A stretch of 64,000 nt of DNA from Parietichytrium sp. I65-24A. Taxonomy: Eukaryota > Sar > Bigyra > Thraustochytrida > Thraustochytriidae. Below, in pieces: positions 21,715 through 30,744 of the stretch. The notes below the pieces were generated by a model. It did no database searches and was not told the origin of the DNA. It saw only the letters and a program-made list of their open reading frames with translations. Within the stretch, counting starts at the first letter, position 1; the number at the start of each line of letters is the position of its first letter. The DNA is taken from positions 620,001 to 684,000 of the forward strand of contig BLSF01000006.1 of assembly GCA_012862575.1 (NCBI GenBank), written 5' to 3'. A program made the translations under genes and the position numbers.

Positions 21715-23130
21715 ATGAAGTGGCTGGCTTGCTGCGCGGCGCTGGCGAGTGCTCGCAGTGCGGTGGCGATGGTGAATTACTTTGAAAAGGAAAAGCTTGG
21801 CGGGAATTTCCTGGTGTACCGCAAGAATGCAATGTACGCGCTGGGCGAGGCGCCGCAGCAGGTCTCGAATGATCCGCGAGCCAGCATTGATATCAAGCTG
21901 GAATTCACGTTCAATGATACCACGAAAGAGAATCAGAAAGTTCAGGTCAGCGTGTTCCCTGAGGAGGAGTATCAGTATCTTGGAATCGAAGTCGAGACTG
22001 AAAACGGAGAGCGAGAGCGAATTTATTGTTGCACGGAAAGCCATGCAAGGGAAGGCAGTATCTGCTCGTCACCAAATGCTCTGATCGTTGACAGCCGAGC
22101 GACCAGCATGGTTTCGTTCGAAGTGGAGCCAGAAAGTGACTGGCCTGCCAGACTTGCTACGACCTACAACATCAGGGAAACTGGATTTCACTACCTTGTC
22201 GTGTCATACTGCCAAGACGGGCCATACGAGGTTGAAGTTTCCGGCTCTACTAGGTGGTTAAATCCATATGGGTACCTTCCTGGTGAAGCCTTTGGGTTCT
22301 TGCCGTTCTACTCTTACATGTCGATGGCGTATCTGTTTTGCGCAATGGTGTGGGCTTACTTGTGCGCACGCCAGTGGCGAGAGCTCCTCATGTTGCAAAA
22401 CTGGTGCACCGTAGTCATCGGGTTCAGCTTGATCGAGGTTTACTTGCGCTACATGGACTTTTATCATTTCAACGCTGATGGTGAGAGGAGCAAATTTATC
22501 ATGCTCAGCTCCGTCTTCTTCCTATCTTTGAAAAAGATGGTGTCTCGCGTCCTGGTGCTCACTGTCAGCATGGGATGGGGTGTGACTCGGCCATCTCTCG
22601 GAGAAGTTTCGAGCAGAATCGGAATTCTTGCCGCAGCTTATTTTGGCTTTTCGTGCATCCAGCTCACTGTGGAAAGTCTTTCTCGGGCAAAAAACCTCTC
22701 TTTCAGTGGGTACCTGCTGGTCTTGCCGTTGATTGCTTTAGACTTCGTTTTCTGGACTTGGACTTACAGCTCGCTGTCCTCGGTAATCACGAGCCTGCAG
22801 AATCGCAACCAAGAGTCCAAGCTGGCTCTGTACAAAAATTTCCGGTTTGTCCTCATCATTTGTGTTTCCATGGGGGCCTTGTGGGGTATGGTGTTTACCT
22901 ACAGCGTGGTCAACAAATTTGACGAGAAACACTGGGACACGTTTTGGAGACTGGAGGCATTTTGGGATGTCTTGTATTTTGGAATTCTCATCATGGTTCT
23001 CATCTTGTGGCGTCCAACGGGCAACTATTTACGGTATGCTTACAGCCGTGTCTCGGACCATGATGTGGAAGCTTATGACGATGAATTGGAAGATGTTGTC
23101 GGAGAAAAATTGGCCAAGTCTGGCCGGTAA
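21715..23130 (+). CDS. Seven-transmembrane protein of the GPR107/TMEM87/PTM1 (lung 7TM) family
   Basis: The 471-residue protein begins with a signal peptide (WLACCAALASARSAVAM). A luminal beta-rich region to about residue 190 contains two conserved-looking Cys pairs (IYCCTE, SICSS). Seven hydrophobic helices follow from about 200 to 440, including FYSYMSMAYLFCAMVWAYLC and the PTGNYLRYAY end typical of this family. The cytosolic tail is acidic (DDELEDVVGEKL). The luminal GOLD-like domain followed by 7TM is the architecture of GPR107/108, TMEM87 and yeast PTM1, which act in Golgi and endosome trafficking. The ATG at 21715 is preferred over an upstream TTG because it starts the signal peptide directly. 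No introns were seen. The exact subfamily is not settled. Confidence 0.85.
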   Translation: MKWLACCAALASARSAVAMVNYFEKEKLGGNFLVYRKNAMYALGEAPQQVSNDPRASIDIKLEFTFNDTTKENQKVQVSVFPEEEYQYLGIEVETENGERERIYCCTESHAREGSICSSPNALIVDSRATSMVSFEVEPESDWPARLATTYNIRETGFHYLVVSYCQDGPYEVEVSGSTRWLNPYGYLPGEAFGFLPFYSYMSMAYLFCAMVWAYLCARQWRELLMLQNWCTVVIGFSLIEVYLRYMDFYHFNADGERSKFIMLSSVFFLSLKKMVSRVLVLTVSMGWGVTRPSLGEVSSRIGILAAAYFGFSCIQLTVESLSRAKNLSFSGYLLVLPLIALDFVFWTWTYSSLSSVITSLQNRNQESKLALYKNFRFVLIICVSMGALWGMVFTYSVVNKFDEKHWDTFWRLEAFWDVLYFGILIMVLILWRPTGNYLRYAYSRVSDHDVEAYDDELEDVVGEKLAKSGR

Positions 23131-23516
23131 GATGTTTGCAAACCAGACAGTTAACATGTATCAAATTAGTGCGCACATTACGGCTTAGCCCCGTTCATTA
23201 AAAACACGAATTTTCGAAAAACAGAATTGCTTTTGGCAAGGTCCAATTTCAGTCTCGGTCGCAAGCATAATTTCTTCTCAGCATATGTTTCGACGTTTGT
23301 TTTGCAGTGCAGACTTCTGCGGCAGAAAAAACTTTAAGTTTATTGTTTCACTTTAGAGGAAGCAGGAGTGCGTGCTCCCTGATGTAAACCACACTGATGC
23401 TTGCTCAAATTGAACGTTATCAAAATCCTTCCTCCCCTGCTCTCATGTGATGAGCGTCGTCGTCTTCAAGTACCGGGGCACGCGATTGAAGGAAATAAGA
23501 CGAAAGCCAGAGAGTC
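23131..23516. other. Convergent 3' region
   Basis: The stretch lies between the stop of the plus-strand 7TM gene and the stop of the minus-strand mutase gene. It is AT-richer than the flanking genes and holds only the two 3' UTRs as far as can be seen. Confidence 0.5.
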
Positions 23517-25934
23517 TCAAGCCTGGTTTTCGACAAAATTGAAAAATAGACAGTACCAAGCACTTGCAACTTTTACTGCAAGGTGTTGCACCGGCCCTTT
23601 TCCAGATAGTATGAATTTGGGCATCACGATATCGCTCATGGCAGTGCGATGAATCGCAAGCATCCTGCGCAGAGCAGCATCTGTGGCGACAAATTCAGGG
23701 GATTGCGAGAATTTGATCGGACAATTGTGCTGCGAGATGCTTGGAAATAGTCGGCTCAGGTCCGCTACCGATCGGGCGTGAAGTGGAACAAGATCTGATA
23801 CGGGGATGATGTGGAAGATGTTTCGTGCCGCCACAGGCTTGTAAGGTTCTGCTTGCAATTGGAACCAACGAAGATTCCAAACATCCGTCTGCCCCAATAA
23901 TAGGCTCGTTGAACTCGCTTTCCTAACATCGGACGTTCTCACATTGTAGTCCGACGCCATCGTAAGAGTCTTGTCAAACAGAGCGCTTTTTTGTAGATCA
24001 AGTCCGCCAATAATGTTGTCGATGTTGGAGGCGCCAGAAGAATCGTGGAGAAAGACGTTCATATTCCCAAAGGAATACGACTCTTCCAGCAAATGTTTCA
24101 TCCATGCCTGCTCAATTGTTGCGGTGTCGCCCATATGTCTGATGTGGGCCTTGATGCTCACATCAGGTATTTTTCGTGTTGCAGATTCGCATTCCCTCGT
24201 GAACGTTTGCACGTGCATCTTCAGGTTGTCTGGACGTACGCCTCTATGGTAGAAGAAGAAACGAAATGAATAGCGATCCTTGGCACGACAAAGAGGCGCC
24301 AACCAACGAAAGCTAGGTTTGTTCTCAAGAAAGGCGATCACGTGCACCTGGGGTCTGTCGTCTTTACGAATACGAAGTGAGCCTTCGTGCAGAGCGGATT
24401 CCAGAGAGTCATTGCCCTCCAGCCGCTGATACAAGCCTAGGGCGTTGTCAATTGCATCGTCCATGTTGAAGTACTTGTAATTAGCCAACCTTCCCACAAA
24501 ATGAACATTGTTGGCTCTTTCTTCCTCTGCTGCCAAAGCCTTGTACTGCTCAAATAAAGCGCGATTTTTAGCATCTGGGAAAGGGTAATAAGGCTCCTGA
24601 TCGAAACTCGGGTCCACAGAATACTCTCGCACGATGATACTGTTGTGCGACTCCTGATGAAATAGGTGCTTGTACTCTACCGTCCGGGTAGACTGGCCGC
24701 TAGAAAATTGTGGCGAATTCACCACAAAGCTCGGCTGGAAAGAATGCGCACTGGAGGACACCAAGGACGCAGCAAAATTGATTGAGCGGTACTGCAGCGG
24801 CTGTAGCTTTGTCCCCTTTCTGTGAATAAAGTATTGGTCGATTTGTCCCGTGAAAAAAGTCTTTTCGAACATGTGCTCCTTGAAAGTTGGCGTGCTCGCT
24901 TCAAGCTCGAAATAATCTACGTCTGTATAAACATCAATGTTTGGGTGGTCAAAAGCGCGCTCAAACCACTTGGTAAATCCCTCTTTTGGCAGCCCCTGGT
25001 GAACATCGTTTGGAAAATAGCGATCATCCCAGTCAGACTGAACGGGTATCCGAGCGAGGACCTCTGGCCCAAGGTTCTCAGGAAATACGTTCCACTGTTT
25101 CTTAGTGTATTCGCGGAATATTTTTTCGTAAAGCCTTGGACCGACCCGGCTCATTCCCACATCACGGCTGTTCTGAAAATTTGACCGACTCGTGTGATCA
25201 GCCTGTGCTCTCTCCTGCTCAAGCCAAGCTTCCATTTCTGCAACAGACCGAATCTCTGTCCCAAACAGCGAATTCACCGTGTCAATATTGACTGGAATTG
25301 CAACCAATTTAGAGTCTACTCTGCCAAGCACTCTGTGTTCATAGTGCTCCCAGTCTGAGAACCTGTGAATGTACTTCCACACATTATCCTTGTTGGTGTG
25401 GAAGAGGTGCGCTCCGTACAAGTTCATGAGTGCTTTGGTGTTCAACTCTCTAAAATCAAAGCAATTACCACCTATGTGGGGCCTGCGCTCCAGCACCAAC
25501 ACCTTGCGATCTAGGAATCGGGCATAAAGATCCGCCATGACCATCCCGGACAGTCCCGCACCTACTATTAAAACATCAAACTTGCTGAAGTCGACTTTGG
25601 AAATATCGCGAGAGTACCTTGGGTCTTTTGGCCCCATCAAGCTGCTCAAAGACAGATTGAGCTCTGCAAACTTGACAGCGGCCGTTGGATCTTTCAACTC
25701 GAAGTCGGGATCTTGCGCGGAACTCAAAGCGGTGAAAGAGGTGAGCTTCGCGGATTCCATATGTCTAGAAAACGCCACTAGACTACGAACGGCCGTTATG
25801 ACAATCAGGGTGGCAATAACAAACAGAATCTTCGGGCTCACTAGCAGCCTTCTCGCGATCTGCTGCACCGACATGCTCCAACGTTCTCTGTGTGCCTTCC
25901 ATCCCATTCCCGGGTCCACTCGCCGCCTGTCCAT
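23517..25934 (-). CDS. UDP-galactopyranose mutase with N-terminal membrane anchor and extra C-terminal domain
   Basis: From the first ATG (25934) the protein has 805 residues. Residues about 36-56 are one hydrophobic helix (ILFVIATLIVITAV), suggesting a type II membrane anchor. Residues about 118-510 form a full UDP-galactopyranose mutase. It has the FAD-binding GAGLSG, RRPHIGGNCFD, GAHLFHT, EYTKKQW, DDRYFPND, YRSINF and GRLANYKYFNMDDAI motifs. The enzyme converts UDP-galactopyranose to UDP-galactofuranose for cell-surface glycans. Bacterial and fungal mutases normally end near here and have 380-510 residues. A further 296 residues follow, with HVIAFLENKPSFRWLAPL and MNVFLHDSS. This extension faintly resembles the DUF3431 glycosyltransferase-like group. 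Two later in-frame ATGs (25907, 25874) could also start the protein. The mutase assignment is firm; the role of the extension is not known. Confidence 0.92.
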   Translation of the reverse strand: MDRRRVDPGMGWKAHRERWSMSVQQIARRLLVSPKILFVIATLIVITAVRSLVAFSRHMESAKLTSFTALSSAQDPDFELKDPTAAVKFAELNLSLSSLMGPKDPRYSRDISKVDFSKFDVLIVGAGLSGMVMADLYARFLDRKVLVLERRPHIGGNCFDFRELNTKALMNLYGAHLFHTNKDNVWKYIHRFSDWEHYEHRVLGRVDSKLVAIPVNIDTVNSLFGTEIRSVAEMEAWLEQERAQADHTSRSNFQNSRDVGMSRVGPRLYEKIFREYTKKQWNVFPENLGPEVLARIPVQSDWDDRYFPNDVHQGLPKEGFTKWFERAFDHPNIDVYTDVDYFELEASTPTFKEHMFEKTFFTGQIDQYFIHRKGTKLQPLQYRSINFAASLVSSSAHSFQPSFVVNSPQFSSGQSTRTVEYKHLFHQESHNSIIVREYSVDPSFDQEPYYPFPDAKNRALFEQYKALAAEEERANNVHFVGRLANYKYFNMDDAIDNALGLYQRLEGNDSLESALHEGSLRIRKDDRPQVHVIAFLENKPSFRWLAPLCRAKDRYSFRFFFYHRGVRPDNLKMHVQTFTRECESATRKIPDVSIKAHIRHMGDTATIEQAWMKHLLEESYSFGNMNVFLHDSSGASNIDNIIGGLDLQKSALFDKTLTMASDYNVRTSDVRKASSTSLLLGQTDVWNLRWFQLQAEPYKPVAARNIFHIIPVSDLVPLHARSVADLSRLFPSISQHNCPIKFSQSPEFVATDAALRRMLAIHRTAMSDIVMPKFILSGKGPVQHLAVKVASAWYCLFFNFVENQA

Positions 25935-26207
25935 TTGCCCTATCTTTGCGTCACCGTCAGCCCACTTGGCAACCAGCAAATTGCACGGCTCGCTGGCCCC
26001 CAGAATCTCGCGAGACGCGAGCAATCAACCAGAGCCCAATGCCTTATGCCTTCAAAGCCTTCGATGCCCCCAAGCAAGTCCCCCGAACACAAGGAGTATT
26101 AACCCAAGAGATCCCAAGAGCGCCACTCGCCTTCGCCTTCTCTCGAGCACCCTCTGCTCACACACTTGCACTCCGAGAGACGCACGGTAGCTAGCTCCTC
26201 TCCAGCG

Positions 26208-26290
26208 CTTTGTACTTTGTACTTTGTACTTTGTACTTTACACTTTGTAATTTATACTTTGCACTTTTTACTTTGTACTTTGTACTTTGC
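26208..26290. repeat. 7-nt tandem repeat, ACTTTGT unit
   Basis: About eleven partly degenerate copies of ACTTTGT lie about 270 bases upstream of the mutase start codon. Confidence 0.88.
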
Positions 26291-26754
26291 GCTTTCCTTT
26301 GGCAGACAACACAACAAAAGACTTGACTTTTTGCTTTGCCCTTCCTTCTCTCTTCTTCTCTCTTTGTGGAAATGTGTGGAAACACGTGCACCCGTGGTCT
26401 TGTAGCGCGGCACCGCAGAAGGCGAGTCTGTTGTGACCGCACGCCCAGAAGACCGTTCAACTCACATGTCAACTTGAAATGAAGTAATTAGTTCACAGTC
26501 AGTTGAAAATAGTTGAAAGTTGAGTTGATTGATTTGATGTTTTGATGATGGTGAGCAATGTTGCAAAAGCAATGAGGAGAAGAAGCTTCAGTTGATTGGT
26601 TGGCCAAGAACTAGTTTCACTCCGTCAAACTGTTCATTGTTCAATGTTCATTGAATTGACAGCGAGGAGGAAGAAGAACAAGGACCACTCACATCTGACA
26701 TACCGAGCTGCTTTTCACAAGTTGGCGCAGGGTTGTTTTGTGCACAGCATTGCT

Positions 26755-26802
26755 AACTCGTAACTCATAACTCAAAACTCGTAACTCGAAACTCGTAACT
26801 CG
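26755..26802. repeat. 7-nt tandem repeat, AACTCGT unit
   Basis: About seven copies of AACTCGT, AACTCAT and AACTCAA variants occur. Confidence 0.85.
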
Positions 26803-26899
26803 GGCTTTGCTGTTTGGCCGCGCGTGAAAGAGAGAGCAAGAGCAAGAGCAAGATCAATGAAAAAAGCAATAGAACGCGAAAGAGAAAGCGAAAGGTGAA

Positions 26900-27011
26900 G
26901 GGAGTGCGGGAGTGCGGGAGTGCGGGAGTGCGGGAGTGCGGGAGGGCGGGAGTGCGGGAGTGCGGGAGTGCGGGAGGGCGGGAGTGCGGGAGTGCGGGAG
27001 TGCGGGAGGGC
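26900..27011. repeat. 8-nt minisatellite, GGGAGTGC unit
   Basis: About fourteen copies of GGGAGTGC occur, with GGGAGGGC variants recurring at intervals of four or three units. This pattern suggests expansion of a higher-order block. The array begins 335 bases before the WW-domain ATG. Confidence 0.9.
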
Positions 27012-27118
27012 GCGGGGTAGAAGGAGTTGAGTGTGAGCAAAGAATGCTCTGAGGCACGGTCCGTGGAGGAAAAAACGTTGGAGAGAAGAAAGAAAGCAAG
27101 CAAGGCAAGAGAGGGCGG

Positions 27119-27202
27119 TGTCATTGTCATTGTCATTGTCATTGTCATTGTCATTGTCATTGTCATTGTCTTTGTCATTGTAATTGTAATTGTCATTGTC
27201 AT
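27119..27202. repeat. 6-nt minisatellite, TCATTG unit
   Basis: Fourteen copies of TCATTG, a few with TTT or TAA variants, end 32 bases before the ATG at 27235. They are very probably within the 5' UTR. Confidence 0.92.
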
Positions 27203-27234
27203 AGCGCAAAGGAGGGCGGAAGAGGCTGAGCGAG

Positions 27235-30200
27235 ATGGACGGCACGGAGTCAAACTGGGCCAAGGTGCTCGATCCGTCGAGTGGGAGATACTATTACTAC
27301 AACCAGCAGAGCGGCGAATCAACATGGGACCCACCAGAGGCACAGTTCGTAGCGCCGGCGAATATGTGGAGCGGGGAGTTGCGTGCTGCTGTTTGCATAC
27401 AGCAAGCTTTCAGAGCCAAGATGGCTCGCAGAGCTTTGCGGCAGCAGCGCGCACAACAAGTTTGTGACGTCCAGGAGCAGGAACAAGGTGGTGGCGGCGT
27501 TTGGGAGTGGCGCGGCTGGAGAAAGCTGCGCGACCCAGCGAGCGGGTGCGACTACTTCTTCGAGATGGCGACTGGCAGGGTGGAGTGGAGCTTGCCTGGG
27601 AGGTGGTGCGCTGCCCGCGACGAAGTATCTGGGAAGGAGTACTTTTATGACGTGGTGACTGGGGAAGCAACCTGGGAGCGGCCACCAGAAATGGAGCAAG
27701 CTGCCAGAGATATAGAGGCTCACAGCGGCACCGAATCCGACGAGGCCGGGTTTGAAGCGGAGCTTCGAAAGAAAATGAGAATGGCACTAGAAGGTAAATT
27801 GCGAAGAGTGTCTCCGGACATGGCGAAACGTATGCGTGAGGCTCGTGAAGAACAGCGAGCAGCCGAGATCCGAGAGGGCAAGAGCCGATGGTGCGCAGTT
27901 TATGATCAGTCCAATGACGCCTACTATTATTATAACGTGGAAACTTACGAGACGAGTTGGGAAAAGCCCGTAGATTTTACTTTGGAGGCAAGTGATGAGC
28001 TCTTACATGCTGCTCTCCTACTTCAAGGCGCATTCAGGTTGAGATTGGCTAAGCGCGCTGTGCAAAGAAGGCGGGAAGCCATTGCAGATACAAGAATGTT
28101 GCCCGAGATGCTGGAGCAGCAAGAGCCAAATGCCGTAAGGTCTTGTACCCCAGATTCAATTGATTCTGAAGGCGATGTTCACGGACCAAGTACTGAACCA
28201 AGTACAAGCGCTGAACAAGTGCAACAGGAGGTCGCGGACGACCCAAAAAAAGCCTCCGACATGAAGGGTGGCGATGAAGAAACTGATGCAAAAGAAGGTA
28301 CGGAATCAAAAGCTCCGGGAAGCACAAGCCTCCGTGAAGACGATGAGCACATTGACGCGCCCACATCCGCAAAAGACACTGGCACATCCGATCCAGCTTC
28401 TGGGAAAGACCTGAACTCGGATGATAATAAGAGTTTGAATGAGAGCCAGTCGGAGCCTGTTCAGGCGCGTTCCAAAGCTGGGACGGTCTCTGAAGTCGAT
28501 AAGTACGCAGAGGATCAGTTCGAGGACATCGAGGAAATTGCAGCCGAGGTGAGCAGCATTTCGACTCCGGCCACGGACAAGCAAGCGCAAGCTGAGGAGC
28601 CTAAATGTTTGTCTCAGGAATCTACGATTCCTTCTGAGGAGGTTACAAGTTCACCAAAGCAGCTCGTTGTTGAAAAAGCTGCAGAGCTTGCAGTTGGTAC
28701 CTCGCAGACAACTTCGAGTCAAACAAAAGCGGCAATGCCAACTGAGTGTGGCGTTGTGAATGCCGTTGCAGCGAGTGAATCCCAGGAAAATGGAGATCGA
28801 GGAGACAAGTTTGCCGAACTTCAAAAATCAAGAAATGGAGACATTGATGTCAAAACGGATGAACCGAAGGAATTTCGTTCTAATGGTTCCATCCGGGCAA
28901 TAAAAATGAAACGGCTTGCGCTAGAATCGCACGCAAAGGAGCTCTCACTTTTCTCGAAAAGAAAAGACATCAACACCATCAATATTGAACTTGTGCGTGA
29001 CCGACTAGGCGTGCTGAAGAAGTTTCTAAAGAAGCTGGACAGCACCGGAGAGAAACGCGGGGATGACGAATTGAAGAGGCGTTTACACGCAATGCAGCAG
29101 TCTATTCGCGTATCAGAGCTTCCTATTCGAGAGGCTATGGACAGTTGTCGCGAGAGCCGCGATTTTGTCCAGGGTTTTTCTTCAAACGTGGAAAGTGATG
29201 GTGCAGAAGCCTCAGCATCTCTCACAAAATCTCTGCGGGCGATCGTGTTTGCTGAAGCACAACTTGTGGTTGCAGCTCGCTCACTCTTTACTTTGTGCGC
29301 ATCACTTCACCAATCAGTCGCGAAAAGCCTCGCCAAATTCCAAAGCGAAGAGGAGTGCGCGGCTTCTCTGGATTCCATAGCAGTAAGGCGTCGCGTGAAG
29401 GAGTGCCAAAAATCCGTGTTGGATGGGAAGCGTCGTATCCAATTTGTTGACGCTGTCTCACACCAGCGAGTTGTTACGGAGGGAACTATTTCTAAACGGT
29501 ATCAGCAGCTGGAGAAATTCTTCAGACAAGACCTTGAGGATGTAGAGTTGGCTCAACAGCTTGACCGCTTAGAGAGCCTGGAAGACCAGGCATATGAGAA
29601 ATGCTTTAACGATGCAATGAATGCATCACAACAGAGTGACTCAGGCGAGTTCGTGTTTTCTGTTTTGAGTGAGGAACGGACGACTGTTCCATGGTGGCCA
29701 GCAGTCTCCAAAGCGATTTCAGCTACCCTGTCCGCCCGCGAGATGCTGGCAGAGCTAATCTTGTTTGTCGGCAAACACTCTGAGATTGTCGCCCAACAGA
29801 GAGAAGCGAGACTTATGCTAGCTGAGGAGGCCTGTCAACGTGCAAATGAAGCCGCCCGAAGTGGCTTTGAGTTCGAACAAAACTGTCGAACTAGCTTTTT
29901 GGAAATGTGTCAAAAAAGCTGGGCGCGAGGCAGGCGAATGAAAGTACGTGGTGCGGGCTCATCGGCTGATTCAATCGAGAGAAATATTAGTGTGGGAAGC
30001 GGCACGGCGACAAGTATAAAAGCAATGTCTAAAAAATCAAGATCGGGGAAAGCCGGGGCAAGGGGAATTTCGATTGTCCAAATCGGTGGCTACAAGAATG
30101 CGTGGCATGCGATACAACAACATTGTTCTGTTGCGGACTTTGATGCAAGCATTAGGGACGCGAAGCAGCGGTCGGCATACCAGGAGTGTCGGAGCTTTAA

Positions 30201-30744
30201 CATCGACACTCCAGACCGCGAAACAGGTAGAACTTTGCTGCAACTCGCTTGCTGGTCAGGCAGGGCAGATATTGTTCGCTACCTCGTGGAGCATGGTGCT
30301 TCTCTAGGCGCATATTCCAAGCAAACAATAGATCCTTCCACACCACTTATAGTCGCCGTGCGTGCCAAAGCTGTCGAAGTCGTGAAGTATTTGTTGTCTT
30401 GCATGCCGGAGGAGGCTGTTCTAGAGCTTGACATGTCTGGTGATAGCGCCCTGCACTGGGCGTGTAGGGTCGAGTCTCTCCCGTGTGTCCGGTTACTAAT
30501 GCATTATTCATCACCGGCTGGTTATGGTGGCAATCAGAGTGAGACAAAGGTGAATTTCAGAATCATAGGAATGTTGAATGGGAAGGGGAAAACGCCCTCT
30601 GAAGTGCTGCCAAGGAACGTTGAGAGGCAGAAAAAGCAGCCACTTCCAGGTTCAAAAACTGATGAACTCTCGTACACCGGTAAGCGAATTCACGGGCTTC
30701 TGCGACCTCTGGAAATTGAGTCTCAAGCTCTTCCGTTAGAATAG
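27235..30744 (+). CDS. WW/IQ/ankyrin multidomain scaffold protein
   Basis: The 1169-residue protein starts at the ATG at 27235 (GAGATGGAC). WW domain 1 is at about 8-34 (W...RYYYYNQQSGESTWDPP). An IQ motif follows at about 52-70 (AVCIQQAFRAKMARRAL). WW2 is at 95-121 and WW3 at 124-150, back to back. WW4 lies near 218-245 (YYYYNVETYETSWEKP), and a second IQ-like helix (LLLQGAFRLRLAKRAVQRR) follows. A long acidic, Ser/Thr/Gln-rich region of about 250 residues looks disordered, and a helical, coiled-coil-like region runs to about 930. The C-terminus has three ankyrin repeats, including GRTLLQLACWSGRADIVRYL and DSALHWACRVESLPCVRLL. WW domains bind proline-rich ligands and IQ motifs bind calmodulin or EF-hand proteins, so a scaffold role is likely. 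The target is unknown. No introns are needed. Confidence 0.88.
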   Translation: MDGTESNWAKVLDPSSGRYYYYNQQSGESTWDPPEAQFVAPANMWSGELRAAVCIQQAFRAKMARRALRQQRAQQVCDVQEQEQGGGGVWEWRGWRKLRDPASGCDYFFEMATGRVEWSLPGRWCAARDEVSGKEYFYDVVTGEATWERPPEMEQAARDIEAHSGTESDEAGFEAELRKKMRMALEGKLRRVSPDMAKRMREAREEQRAAEIREGKSRWCAVYDQSNDAYYYYNVETYETSWEKPVDFTLEASDELLHAALLLQGAFRLRLAKRAVQRRREAIADTRMLPEMLEQQEPNAVRSCTPDSIDSEGDVHGPSTEPSTSAEQVQQEVADDPKKASDMKGGDEETDAKEGTESKAPGSTSLREDDEHIDAPTSAKDTGTSDPASGKDLNSDDNKSLNESQSEPVQARSKAGTVSEVDKYAEDQFEDIEEIAAEVSSISTPATDKQAQAEEPKCLSQESTIPSEEVTSSPKQLVVEKAAELAVGTSQTTSSQTKAAMPTECGVVNAVAASESQENGDRGDKFAELQKSRNGDIDVKTDEPKEFRSNGSIRAIKMKRLALESHAKELSLFSKRKDINTINIELVRDRLGVLKKFLKKLDSTGEKRGDDELKRRLHAMQQSIRVSELPIREAMDSCRESRDFVQGFSSNVESDGAEASASLTKSLRAIVFAEAQLVVAARSLFTLCASLHQSVAKSLAKFQSEEECAASLDSIAVRRRVKECQKSVLDGKRRIQFVDAVSHQRVVTEGTISKRYQQLEKFFRQDLEDVELAQQLDRLESLEDQAYEKCFNDAMNASQQSDSGEFVFSVLSEERTTVPWWPAVSKAISATLSAREMLAELILFVGKHSEIVAQQREARLMLAEEACQRANEAARSGFEFEQNCRTSFLEMCQKSWARGRRMKVRGAGSSADSIERNISVGSGTATSIKAMSKKSRSGKAGARGISIVQIGGYKNAWHAIQQHCSVADFDASIRDAKQRSAYQECRSFNIDTPDRETGRTLLQLACWSGRADIVRYLVEHGASLGAYSKQTIDPSTPLIVAVRAKAVEVVKYLLSCMPEEAVLELDMSGDSALHWACRVESLPCVRLLMHYSSPAGYGGNQSETKVNFRIIGMLNGKGKTPSEVLPRNVERQKKQPLPGSKTDELSYTGKRIHGLLRPLEIESQALPLE

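Larger units (their letters stand above)
25935..27234. other. Divergent promoter region with several tandem arrays
   Basis: These 1.3 kb separate the start codons of the mutase (-) and the WW-domain gene (+). They carry four separate tandem arrays (26208-26290, 26755-26802, 26900-27011, 27119-27202), each with its own unit. No gene is visible. Confidence 0.6.
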
